61,922 bases of DNA, from assembly GCA_021464525.1 (NCBI GenBank), contig JADRCO010000056.1, positions 1 to 61,922 of the forward strand. The letters run 5' to 3'. How positions within the stretch are numbered: the stretch's first letter is position 1; the number at the start of each line of letters is the position of its first letter. Shown in pieces: positions 32,963 to 43,845 of this stretch. Both the position numbers and the translations under genes were made by a program. The notes under the pieces are model-generated. The model had not been told where the DNA came from. It searched no databases and saw only the letters and a list, made by a program, of their open reading frames with translations. Origin of the DNA: Rhizophagus sp. LPA8_4_AMF. Taxonomy: Eukaryota > Glomeromycota > Glomeromycetes > Glomerales > Glomeraceae.

Positions 32963-33646
32963 TACATGAAACCGAAATGAGAAATGGTTGGTAAAAAATT
33001 TATGACCGAAATACAAAACCGAAATAAATTTTAATAGTCAAAATGAATTACGAGGCATGAATTACGAGGGTCGAAATATAATTACTAGGGTCGAAATGAA
33101 ATATAATTACGAGGCTCGAAATGATTTACGAGGGTCGAAATAAATTAAATAAATTATGAAGGTCGAAATAATTAAAATAGATATTGACAAGAATCGAAAT
33201 AAATGAGGGTTGAAAATCGTTTTTTTCTTTATTAGTTATCATTTAATTGTGTTTTATTAATTTACAAATAAAATAAATAAATTGCTTTTTGAAAAAAAAA
33301 ATTTACTTGATTATTGTATATATAATAATTTCCGAGTCAAAATTTTCTAGCAAAGATGCTAAATTATTTTATGATAATGATATTAATTAATTTCAGATTA
33401 CATATAGCAAAGAATTAGTTTTGTGATGATTAAACTAGCAAATAGCATATGCAAGGGATCTAAGATATAATATAAACCGCATTACAGTATTCCAGTATTC
33501 CACATGTAGATATTTTTCGACCGATTTCAACCCTCGTAATTGATTTTGACCCTTGTAATTGTCATAAATAGTTACGACCATTCACTAAAGTCGAAATTAA
33601 TTTCGACCATTTCGACCATTTTTGAACCTAATTACAGTTTCATGTA
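32963..33646. mobile_element. Tc1/mariner-type non-autonomous element with GGGTCGAAAT iterons
   Basis: The ends TACATGAAAC and GTTTCATGTA are exact inverted copies flanked by TA on each side (32961-62 and 33647-48), fitting a TA target duplication. Next to the left end ATTACGAGGGTCGAAAT-like units repeat about eight times (33040-33210). The right side has the inverse (TTTCGACC, CCCTCGTAATTGATTTTGAC). The 684 bases have no coding frame. Subterminal repeats in opposite orientation are typical of transposase binding sites. Confidence 0.65.
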
Positions 33647-33648
33647 TA

Positions 33649-34860
33649 ATTTATTCTATTAGCTGATTTTTGGTATCTCCTTAAATTAAAATTATAACCA
33701 AATTTTTTAAAATATATATCTTTTAATATTAGGTAACTTTTGCTTTTATAAATCTTTGATAAATTGAATTTATGGTTTTTATTAATTTATATGCCATAAC
33801 TTTTTTCTTTTAAATTAAATAAAAAATATATATATTTATAAAAATTAATTTATTCTTCACCTTATTTGAGATTCTATATTCCTCACCCCATATAAAAAAT
33901 GTAATTAGATGATTTTTTGAGAATTTTGCTTTATTAATTAACGGATGATGTCAATAAATTAAAATACTATAAATTAGCATTTATTAAATAATTATTATAT
34001 TGTCTCAGTTAAGGAATAAATATAAGACTCTAAGCAAAATTTATGGAGTAGACAAATAAAATTTTATAAAAATGCTAATATATACTATTGTTGGAAACGA
34101 TCACATATAACAACATATATTAATTAAAGGAATTTTACACTTTATTTATCTGCCAATTCTACCCAAAAGGAGAAGTTTTCATAAATACAGCACGATTCGT
34201 ATATATCAACAAATGAATTAAAAAAATGTTGATCATTTATTTAAGATTTAGTTAAACTCGTATTTTTTTTATTAACCTTGCATAGTTTTATAATATTCAA
34301 ATTTGGTACAAACGGTCAGACAATAGGTCTACTTCAGAATTGGTTGATTGCCATTTTGATTACAAGAACTAAGAACCACCCAAAATTTACGATTAAAGTT
34401 CAATTTTGAGCAGATTACTGATTGATCGTGTATGTTTATCGCCTCGATCAAAACGACCTACGTTTTTGGTGGTCCACGATAATCGGTCAGTTGGTCACTC
34501 ATTGGTCGATCTGCTTTTTTGATCGGGTTACACTAATAACATGATCAAAGTTGATTTTGAATTGATTGTGGTTGAATGGTTTAGCCAATCAATCAAATAT
34601 TTTTTTATTTTTTTTATCCAATCAGATATTGCTTTTATTTTTTTATCTACGTTTTTGATGGATCACAAAAATCGGTTTGTTGATCGTTCGTAAGTCGTAA
34701 CCGATCAAAAATCACGATCAAAGTAAAATCAACTACATTTTACGCCATGTCATACATGAGATACATTATAATGGGGCAACATTTCTTTTCATTCTCTTTT
34801 TTTCTAAAAAAAAAAATTCACTTCTTTACGATAACACGATGTACATGATGCAGAAAACAA
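33649..34860. other. gene-free stretch with GATC-rich segment
   Basis: Before 34300 only AT-rich sequence is seen. At 34310-34735 GATC and CGGTCA/GGTCG words are frequent, and CTACGTTTTTGGTGGTCCAC (34449) is repeated as CTACGTTTTTGATGGATCAC (34648), a diverged direct repeat of about 60 bases. No gene. Confidence 0.4.
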
Positions 34861-37800
34861 AGACGTAATAATCTACTACCAAGACGCAGTATTCTTGAGA
34901 CCATTATTTCAAATCTTAGCTCTTCTGAATTATCTTATAAGGGTAGTGATAAAATAATTTTTATTACTAATGGGGATCCTATTAAAAGTATTTGGAAGAT
35001 AATGTTAAAAAAGGAAATTCCATGGAATCAAAATGATGTTAGGCTTTTTGCTAGTTCCGCTTTAGTAGCAACGGATTCCAAAACCGTTTATAAAGTAGAA
35101 GAAATTGTAACTGAATTAGGCAATCCTGAAAGTGGTCTTAAAAGATTGAGAGAAATTATGAATTTCCAATGTCATGTGATGCGGGTCTTAGAGATGATGT
35201 ATTATCACTATGTGATATTACCTTTATTGGGTTTATTGACTAGAACTGCGATTACTGATTGTAATTTGGAAAAGTATGTTCATGACACCTTTACGACCGT
35301 TTATACAAACCTTGTAAGTATATTTTTTTAACTTATCTTTATGTATTGTATATTCTAATGATCAAATGCTTTAAATAAAGAAATAATTCCTATATAATCA
35401 TGTGATGAAAATGTTGGAGACGTTGGTGGGACGTAGTTCTGTCGTAATCATGTAGATAACGCTAAAGCATTGCTAGCACGTGAACGTTATACATTTATTT
35501 CATCCTCGTAAGTAAAAATATATAGCGCATAACTATTATTTTTATCTAATGTACTAATTCTATATTTTATTAAAAAAGTTTAAGAATATTTTTCTTAGTA
35601 ATCGTAAGACTTCTTACAGAATCATTACGTCGTATCAAAGAAGCATCGATTAATGAAATTATGCATAAAATTTCTCACGCTTTGCAACGATTAAAAAATA
35701 CTTATCAACAATCAATCGATCAACAAAGACAATCTTCCATTTCAATAGATCCATTAATTAATAATTTAGATACTAGAAAATATTTTTTCTTTATATTAGA
35801 AAAAGAGATGAAAACCATGAATGAAATGTTAAATAAAGGACTTAATAATCAAAATCCCGAAGCTAAAAGTTTGAATGTAATACTAGATAGATTACATCAC
35901 GAAGAATTGAGTACTTATGATCCATCTATTGAATTATTAAAAGAAGGTAAAAGGCATGATAATGATCTTGTTGGAATTTCAAATATATCAATTATTCCTA
36001 CGAGATAAGAATGTTTTATTTAAAGGATAATAATTAAATGAATTTTATATTTTAAAGCTAAAAGAGCTTCGCATTCTTCTTTTCCATGTCACTCACATCT
36101 AATAGTTAATGAAGAATCACCCTGTTTACCATTACAAAATGAACAAGGTACAAATGAAAGATATAACGATAATGATTTAATACAACCCGCTCCTTCCTTG
36201 GAACAAGAAATAAGAAAATGATTTGGGTGAAATTTAATAAGGAACCTGTAAAAATAGCGTTTATTGGTGAAAATGTTTCTGATTTAGTAGAAGAAGCAAA
36301 AATAAAATTGAACGGACTGGATAATTTCAAGATGGATTTAATTGGAGTATATAAACATAATTCGATAGAACCATTAAAATTTGGACGAATAGTTGATGAT
36401 AGTTTTATTAACCGATATGAAACACTAATAGAGATTAAGGTTAAAAAGGAAGGTAAAGTATATTTCTCATGATTTCTTTTTTTGTATCTGTTTACCCTGT
36501 TATTACTATAGATTATTCTTTTCAGAATACTGTAATGAACTTTCTAACATTCTGTTAATATTGTTTCTAGTCATCGTTCCCAATGATTTTATTTACCTAT
36601 TAGAGACAGGAGAGCGTTATGATATGATTGTAAGAGTTGGAGATGAAGCAACTAGTCTTGAGTTTAAACTACATTCTCAAATAATTGGAACAAGATCAGA
36701 GTATTTTCGTTCTGCTTTGTCAAATAACCAATACATGAAAAGAGAGGATGAAAAATTTTATTTTGTAAAATCTAACATTACAACTGAAGTTTTTCAAATT
36801 ATTTTAAGGTATTCACCGTCAAACGTTTAAAATCAAACAAATTTAATAAATTCTTAATAATTTATCATTTTATTATAATAGATACATTTATGGTGATACT
36901 ATTTCATTAAATGAGCAAAATGCCTCAAATATTTTAAAGCTAGTGGTTGCCGTCGATGAACTTCTTCAAAAAGAAATATCCGATTATTTACAAAGATATT
37001 TAATTGAAAATGAGGCAGAATGGATGCAACAACATTTTGAACATATTTACCAGATATGCTTTCAATCAAATAATTCGTTAGATTTCCAAAAGTTTTGTAA
37101 CGATTTGATGGCAAAATCACCTGAAAAAAATATTTGAATCGTTTGATTTTAATTCAACTTTCTGAAAAATCTTTAATTTCATTTATTGAGAGAGATGATT
37201 TACAAATGAAAGAAATTGAAGTTTGGGAATATGTATTAAAATGGGGACTTGAAAAGAATCCAACACTTATTTCAGATCCTACTATTTGGTCAGAAGATGA
37301 TTTCCGAATAATGAAAGATACTTTACAACATTGTTTACCTTTGATTAGATTCTTTAGCCATTCATCTAAAGATTTCTTGCAAAAAGTTCGACCTTACAAA
37401 AAGCTTTTAAGATGTCGGCTTTATGAAGATTTATTAAAATCTTATCTAGATCCTGATAATGAACCAAACGGTAATATTTTGCTTCCTAGACATAGGAATA
37501 TTGATGAAATTATTGATTCAAAAATTGTTAATTTAAATATTATTTCTATAATTTCATTATGGTTTGATAAAATTGATTTTTTATAAATTTGAATTATTAT
37601 TAAGTGGAAGTAAAGATGGATTCGCTTCAAAAAAGTTTCACGCATTATACGATAATAAATCTTGTACTATTACATTCATTAAATTAAAAGGAACAGAAGA
37701 AATTATTGGAGGTTACAATCCTTTGTTATGGATTTCTTCAGGATTTATTAATAAGACTAAAGATAGTTTTATATTTTCTTTTAAAAGTAAGAATAATTTT

Positions 37801-38013
37801 AAAGATCCAATCTTTAGTCGTGTAAAAGATATGAATGCAGCATTAGTTAATCAAAATTATTGTGGACATGGATCTTTATATAAGTGTGTCTGACGATAAT
37901 ACAAATGAATATAATTATAATGTATGTAAACAATGTAGTTATGAAAAACAAGATAAGAGATACTAAAGATTATTTCTCGATGAAGATTATGAAGTATTTC
38001 AAATCATAATGTA
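34861..38013 (+). pseudogene. chimeric gene copy B: ZNFX1-like N-terminal region fused to UBL-like/BTB/BACK/TLDc
   Basis: This parallels copy A exon by exon and keeps more of the N-terminal region (NNLLPRRSILETIISN, IPWNQNDVRLFASSALVAT). The fusion intron is present with the same phase: GAAG/GTAAAA at about 35946 and TTTTAAAG/CT at about 36057. Damage is heavy: the acceptor before GTGATGAAAATG (35402) reads CAT instead of AAG; frameshifts lie near 35445, 36207 and 37125 (seven A where copy A has six); about 36 bases are missing near 37580; a smaller loss removes GPSFG near 37865; and the end is frameshifted. BTB (LEFKLHSQIIGTRSEYFRSA), BACK and TLDc (EIIGGYNP) are still easy to read. It cannot make the full protein. 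Confidence 0.75.
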
Positions 38014-38027
38014 ATTTTGACATGTTC

Positions 38028-40435
38028 AAGTGGTTCTGCATCTGCGTCAATGATGTTTATTAACTAATATTAATACAGAAAAAGAAAATTTTCTTTCAAT
38101 GCAGAGAGAATTGATTTAAAACAATAATAAAGACGAAAATCAACTATAAAATAAGTTAATTGCATGATTCCAGATTTTTTATTCGTGAATTTTTATACTT
38201 ATTTCTCTCGGAGTATTCAGTATTAAATATAAGAAAATTTATCTATAATGACACGTATTTCAAATTACTTAAATTACTTCATAATTACATTTTTTATATT
38301 ATTATTAAATGAAGGTGAAGCAAAGGATGCATACAAGAGTATTATTGCACGTTTTTCTAATTGCGCCATATTAATATTTACTATTGAGAGAGTAGAGCTA
38401 CTTTAAATTTTTAATAATGAGATTTTGAAATCAATAATTATTTCGAACCGCAGTCATCTGTAAAATTGTAATTGTAGTATTATTAACGAGGGCGAAGTAA
38501 AGGAAGTGTACAAAAGTAATCTTGCCACGTAGATATGAGACGAGCAAATTGAATCAACAACTTGAATTATGTTTCAAAAGTTTTAATGACGTCGGCTAAT
38601 ATTATACATTGATTGTATCAAGCATTTACAACATATTAGGGTGTCACGTAGCCATAGTAATTTAGATATTGGAAATTTTATTATTACAAACATAAATATT
38701 TACAAAATATATGAGGTTCTCAAAACCAAATTCTTAAAATTTTATATTTTAAAATTTGAAATATCTGAACGTAACTTTGTTCTTAAATTATCTATAAAAA
38801 TTTGAGGTCCATGTTTCAATAATGGGCGAAAAATTTTAAATATATTAATAATCATTTATGTATGGTTACTCATTTTTCTGCGAAGAAATACCCAACCCAT
38901 TTTTTAAAAAACGAACGTGATTACCTTGCAATAGTTCTTAAGAATAGTTTCCAACCAAAAAAAGAAAAGATAAATAAATTTGATGTTCGCGGGAATCTTT
39001 TAAAGTCTTGGAGGTTTTTTTTAATAGTAAAATGATTAATAAAAAAAGGATTCGTTCAATTTTAAGCTTTTTGTAACAAAATATTTTGATCATATAAATT
39101 TAATTAAATTTTATAATGAATCCAAAAAAGACATCTTTTTTTAATGGTGGTAGATAGAAGTACAACCAAAATTTACTTTGGAATAAAAAATTAACTAATA
39201 TATTTTAAATAAAATATTTGTTAAATTCATATTTATGGAATGCTACAAACTAAGCGGCATCACGTTCATAATTCATATATTTGTGCATCTGCGTCACGTT
39301 CATATTGTGGTTCTGCATCTGCGTCGCGTTTATATAGTTGTGCATCTGCGTCACGTGCATATTGTGGTTCTGCATCTGCGTCAATGATGAATTAAATTAT
39401 TGCAAAAAGAATTTGTTTTAATAACTAATATTAATATTTAAAAAAAGGATAAATTTTCAAAGAATTAATTTATTTACTCGCTAAAACAATAGTAAGACCA
39501 AAAATTAACAATAAATATTTTAATTGCATGATTCCAAATTTTTTTGTTCTAAATTTGTTATAAAAATATTTTTCTTTTTTTCTCAAAGTGTTTATATAAG
39601 AAAATTTTTCCATATGACAGTATTTCAAATTAAATTGCTTTATAATTATATTATTTTTATTTTACCATATTATTTAATGAAGGCAAAGTAAAGAAGGCGT
39701 ACAAGAACATTTTTGCCACGTATTTTTTACGTCGCCATGCTAAAATTTACAATTGAAGAGCCGAGCCACTTTAAATTAATAATGCGCAGTCATTGTTGTA
39801 GTATTATTAATGAAGGCAAAGTAAAGGCGTACAAATATATTCTTGCCACGTTTTCTTGCATTGCGCCATGACAAAATTAGAATTGGTATGAGACTATGAG
39901 ATGAGCAGAGAAACTTAATCAATAAACAATAGTTATTAGGTAGGGGGGTTGAAATATCCCGAACTGCGAACTTTATAACTATATTATTTTTATTTTACCA
40001 TACTATTTAATGAAGCAAAGTAAAGGAGGCGTGCAAGAGCTTTTTGCCTCGTTTTTCTTTTTACGTCGCCATTCTAAAATTTACAATTGAAGAGCTGAGC
40101 CACTTTACAATAATAATGCGCTCCGATATTAAAATAGTAATGTGTAACCAAAATGAATGTTACATAAAGCAACATTGTACTACCCAAATTTATGATATGC
40201 ACGCAAATCAACATACCTGTACAAAAGGACAAAGATGTAGTAAAGGAGAATATTCTTGCCATGTTTTTCTGCATTGCGCCATGTTGAAATTTACAATTGA
40301 AGAGCCGAGCCACTTTAAATTAATAATGCGCAGTCATTGTTGTAGTATTATCAATGAAGGCGAAGTAAAGGCGTACAAGAATATTCTTGCCACGTTTTCT
40401 TGCATTGAGCCATGACAAAATTAGAATTGGTATGA
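38028..40435 (+). repeat. complex tandem array (GAAGGCAAAGTAAAGGCGTA units and GCATCTGCGTC minisatellite)
   Basis: Units with AATGAAGGCRAAGTAAAGG, GTACAAGAAT, CTTGCCACGTTTTCTTGC and ATTGCGCCATG recur near 38313, 38486, 39677, 39810, 40009, 40235 and 40355, several followed by GAAGAGCCGAGCCACTTTAA. A block starting GGTTCTGCATCTGCGTC and extending some 500 bases is present twice (38029 and 39362). At 39283-39390 GCATCTGCGTC repeats four times at 27-33-base intervals; one frame would read ASASR-type peptide, but no start supports a gene. Confidence 0.65.
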
Positions 40436-40466
40436 GATGAGCAGAGCAACTTAATCAATAAACAAT

Positions 40467-40740
40467 AGTTATTGGGTAGGGAGGTTGAAATATCCCCGAA
40501 CTGCGAAGCAGTTCGGATGATATTTTAATCACCATACCCAATAACTGTGTTATTATGCTGACGTCCAAGATCATGTTCCATATAAAAATATAGCCGTAAA
40601 AAATAGGTATTTTACCTATAAAATCTAAATGACGTAATGCGTCAAAAATATCAAAGATATTTTACGCGATAATAATTTACCTAAAAAATATCAGTATGTT
40701 AAAAACGACATGATCCTATTTGGCTGCATAATAACTTGAA
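40467..40740 (-). mobile_element. GCAGCC/CGAACTG element, minus-strand copy with nested hairpins
   Basis: Read on the minus strand, it repeats the 26512-26711 sequence. At 40467-40546 there is an 80-base near-perfect inverted repeat: AGTTATTGGGTA at one end, TACCCAATAACT at the other, and CGAACTGCGAAGCAGTTCG at the centre. A truncated copy of the same hairpin ends at about 39970. No coding frame. Confidence 0.6.
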
Positions 40741-41309
40741 ATTGAAATTGATTATATCAGCGGTAAGGGAATGCTTTATATCATATTCTATATATATAAA
40801 TAATATAATTTTAAATATGATTTATTCAATTGCTTAACTGATTGTATCAATTTAAATTTAAAGTGAATCCAAAAAAAGACAAGATTTACTATGATCTATA
40901 TTACTAGTTTCGCCAAAATCAAGATTAGGGAGTAACTCACTTTCCAACTTATGAACGTCACATAATTAGTCGCGTCTGTTCTTGTGTTTGGTTCTTGACG
41001 TTTTTGGAACACTTCTTATCTTCTTCCTATCCATTTTCTTGTCACTAAACTTATCTCTCATCATCAAGGATCGTTTATGATTTTTCTCAGTGCTGATTGT
41101 TGATTGCTCTATCAAATCGCAATGAAACTCAATTTACTTCGCGTTTTATTCAGTAATGATAAAATTTTGCATATATTATCTTTATTATTTTATAATGATA
41201 ATGAACATATATACTTAAAATGAATCGATCATAACAATCCATACATGATCAAAGGTTTCACCATCATTTCCACGACCAATCTTCGTAATATTTATTTTCA
41301 TTATATATA
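40741..41309. other. gene-free stretch
   Basis: No gene or repeat recognised. Confidence 0.35.
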
Positions 41310-41740
41310 TTCATTTAGCTGGCAATCAAGCCATGCAAAATATTATGCCATCTATATCCTTTAGAATATCATTGGTGGAAGGAAATATTTTATCTTCAAT
41401 CAAGTGTTTTGTTAATACTTGCAAAAAGAATTTTATACAAATTGGAATGGTGAAGCAATTATTAATTTTAAATGGAAACATTTGGAAGAGTATAAAGAAC
41501 ATATTATTTTATTATTTGGTTAATACTGTATTTATAGTTTTTCTTATATTTTTTACAATTGCTTCTTATACTCTTCTTATCCTACAAATTCTATAACTCA
41601 AGGAATTCATATTTAACTTTATCAAACCTCAATGGCTTTTGGATTTTATCATCTCTTGTCTGAATTAAGACAATTTGTTTGGGAAAATATTTTTAAGTAT
41701 ATGTAATTTATTCGGTAAGCGTATTTTTAAATTTTATTTT
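41310..41740 (+). pseudogene. ion-transport-domain (WD40-ion channel family) fossil
   Basis: Across frames the plus strand reads CFVNTCKKNF, then FYTNWNGEAIINFKWKHLEE, then FIVFLIFFTIASYPTNSITQ and MAFGFYHLLSELRQFVWEN. From memory this order (NTCKREFYxNWNGEAIINFKW followed by membrane helices and ELRQFxW) marks the large WD40/ion-transport-domain proteins common in Rhizophagus. Frameshifts and stops interrupt it at least three times, and the WD40 and pore regions are absent. Confidence 0.55.
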
Positions 41741-41829
41741 TAATATTTATTAACTGAATTAATTTTTTTAAAAACCCACTACTATTGCATCAAGTTATAT
41801 GATATACCAGATTGGGCATTATCAATTTC

Positions 41830-42105
41830 ATGTTTTTTTCCTTTTCCCTCCCTTGCTTTCCACTTTTCCTTTCCCTTCCCTTCCCTTTCCCCTTTACTTT
41901 TCCCTTCTCATTCGCTTTCCCACTTCCCTTTCTCGTTTTCCATTCCCATTTCCTTTTCCTTATTCCCTTTCTCCTTCCCCTCTCTCCTTCCCCTTCTCAT
42001 TTTCCCTCTTTTCTTTTCCCTTTTCCTCCCTAATCAATGTTGCAACGTTGGCGATCAAGTGACAACAAGTTTTTTAAAGGACTTGGCTAAGTCAGCAACA
42101 AATAG
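41830..42105 (+). repeat. pyrimidine-tract repeat with conserved tail, copy 3
   Basis: About 190 pyrimidine-rich bases built from CCCTTTCC, TTCCCTT and CATTTTCCC end in CCTAATCAATGTTGCAACGT, GGCGATCAAGTGACAACAAG and GGACTTGGCTAAGTCAGCAA. The tail matches copy 1 except that 13 bases (TGCACCTCAACGT region) are replaced or lost. Frames over the tract are compositional. Confidence 0.7.
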
Positions 42106-42930
42106 TATTATAGTAACGATCGTTATTCTGTTAAATATTTATAACTAATAGAAATTTTTTTATTGAGCGAACGAGTGAATGAAATCAAAAAATTTACTTA
42201 ACGAAATGATGATATGAACGTTAAAGTTTCTTCGTAAATTAGAAATGTCACATCAACGAAATGAGCAACTCTTTTTATAAAATTTGAACGAATTGGCGCA
42301 GAATCTCTATTTCTATCTTTTTATGAAAAATATATGTTTATTACCTAATTCCTAAGCTACATTCAAAACATCCAAATAGAATATTCGTCTTAAATGATCT
42401 ACAATATAGTAATACCAATTTTCTGTACATAAGCTTTCGTGATCTTTAACATAAAGTTTTTAACTGTAAAAAAAGATAGAAAACTTCGTATAAAGTTTTA
42501 AAACCTCCGCGAATGTGAAATAAAGAGTATTATTGGTTCTTATTTTTTGGTTCAGTTTTGAGTTGACGTTGTAATAAACATTTTTTAGACATAATATTTA
42601 ATATATTTATTTATTTACATGTTTACTGCTAGGTTTATTTCGCATATTTGGGTGTAACATTTATAAGCTTTAAAAATGGTTTTCGTATTCTGCATAAGGA
42701 TTCTAATTGTATAAGTAAATCAATTAAAATATAGTGCTTTAAATTTATAAATAGTCGCCATGTCGCGCTGGTTTTAGAGATTAAACAATTACTATTAGCC
42801 AATCCTCATCTTTCGTAATAAATTATTTAGCCAGTTGTAGAAGAATTATCAACTATTGAACAATTGAAAAAAATCCTTAAATATTTTAAAGAAATTTAAG
42901 AAATTTGAACATTTAGTTATTTACTAATCT
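42106..42930. other. gene-free AT-rich stretch
   Basis: No gene recognised. Confidence 0.35.
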
Positions 42931-43290
42931 CTATTTCTTGATTAAAAGCCTAGAATTAATCATGAGAGTAGCCAAAAGTCTGTGGAATGTAAAATAAATT
43001 AAAGGAATAGGCTCTTTGGTCGAACTAGTAGTCAAACTACCTATGATACTTATTACGGCTCCAATAATTAACCAACAATCGATTGCCCGGCTTCTGTAAT
43101 ATTTGGAAGTACGACTTGGTGAGTTAGGATTTGGAATGTAAAGGTTTAAGGAATGAAGTGAGAAAGGGTTGCGAGTTGAAAAGTTAGGATTTTTACAAAA
43201 CTCCTTAATAACTTCTTGCACTTTGGCGGGAGCCTATTTTCCGATTCTTAATGCTTTTTTTCCGGAATATTCGCTATTAGTTTGACCCGG
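42931..43290 (-). pseudogene. unassigned coding-like fragment, minus strand
   Basis: The minus strand reads EYSGKKALRIGK, an in-frame TAG, then VQEVIKEFCKNPNFSTRNPF, a Ser/Pro/Asn-rich part (IPNPNSPSRTSKYYRSRA) and a hydrophobic stretch DCWLIIGAVISIIGSL that could span a membrane, ending LLIKK. A 96-codon open run in DNA this AT-rich suggests past coding. No family recognised. Confidence 0.3.
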
Positions 43291-43300
43291 AGTTTTTGGG

Positions 43301-43507
43301 ATGCATTTTTTTTGTTGTGAGAAACTTGGGCTAAATACTTTCCAAAAAAACCAGCCATTACTAGCTTTGGCAGTTAGGGTCCTTACTAAGTCTTATTCTG
43401 AGCGGTCAGATTTTTTTTTGACAATATCAGAGATTAAAGAGAATATAGTAGAAACAAATAGAACTAAAGCTATCAGACGAAAAGCAAGAAATAATAAAAC
43501 ATTATAA
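43301..43507 (+). pseudogene. unassigned coding-like fragment, plus strand
   Basis: A 68-codon frame encodes QPLLALAVRVLTKSYSERSD, then FFLTISEIKENIVETNRTKA and a basic end (IRRKARNNKTL). It looks like the C-terminus of a real protein and starts only about 80 bases from the minus-strand fragment. It has no recognised upstream part, so it is probably a gene or transposon piece. Confidence 0.3.
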
Positions 43508-43676
43508 TTATATATTTATAAATCATGTGTAACAAATACAATCTATCAATAATTGTCGTCGAGTCGCGTAACAATAAAGATATCGTTATTTTATTATAAT
43601 TTTTATTAATAACGGAGAGGATGAATTGAAATAGCTAAAAAAAAGTCGTATCAATTTGTGGCGCAGATATTTTTAT

Positions 43677-43845
43677 TTTATCCGGGTATTTTATAATTGA
43701 TGATGGTCATGTGTACCAGGTAAAGTTTAAAAAAAGATTAAAAGTTTGATGGTTACACCGGATAAATCACTTGCGGAGCCCGGCGGATCAACCAATCAAA
43801 ATTGATTTACCCAAATATAACAGTTATTCGGCACTTTGTGCCGAA
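43677..43845. mobile_element. inverted-repeat element plus palindromic terminus, copy 3
   Basis: TTTATCCGGGTATT and ACACCGGATAAATCAC are decayed inverted ends. Then come GCGGAGCCCGGCGGATCAAC, ACCCAAATATAACAG and the palindrome TTCGGCACTTTGTGCCGAA, all matching the elements at 6701-7008 and 24329-24625. No gene; the frame across 43771-44013 is incidental. Confidence 0.55.

Noticed and set aside
40044..40415. 123-codon frame as a gene
   Set aside because: It lies wholly in the tandem array and its sequence is the array unit read in one frame.
38028..40435. CRISPR array
   Set aside because: Units are long, diverged and have no constant spacer length; the host is a eukaryote. A tandem satellite fits better.
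41799..42062. Open frames over the third pyrimidine tract
   Set aside because: Same compositional effect as at 4.4 kb.
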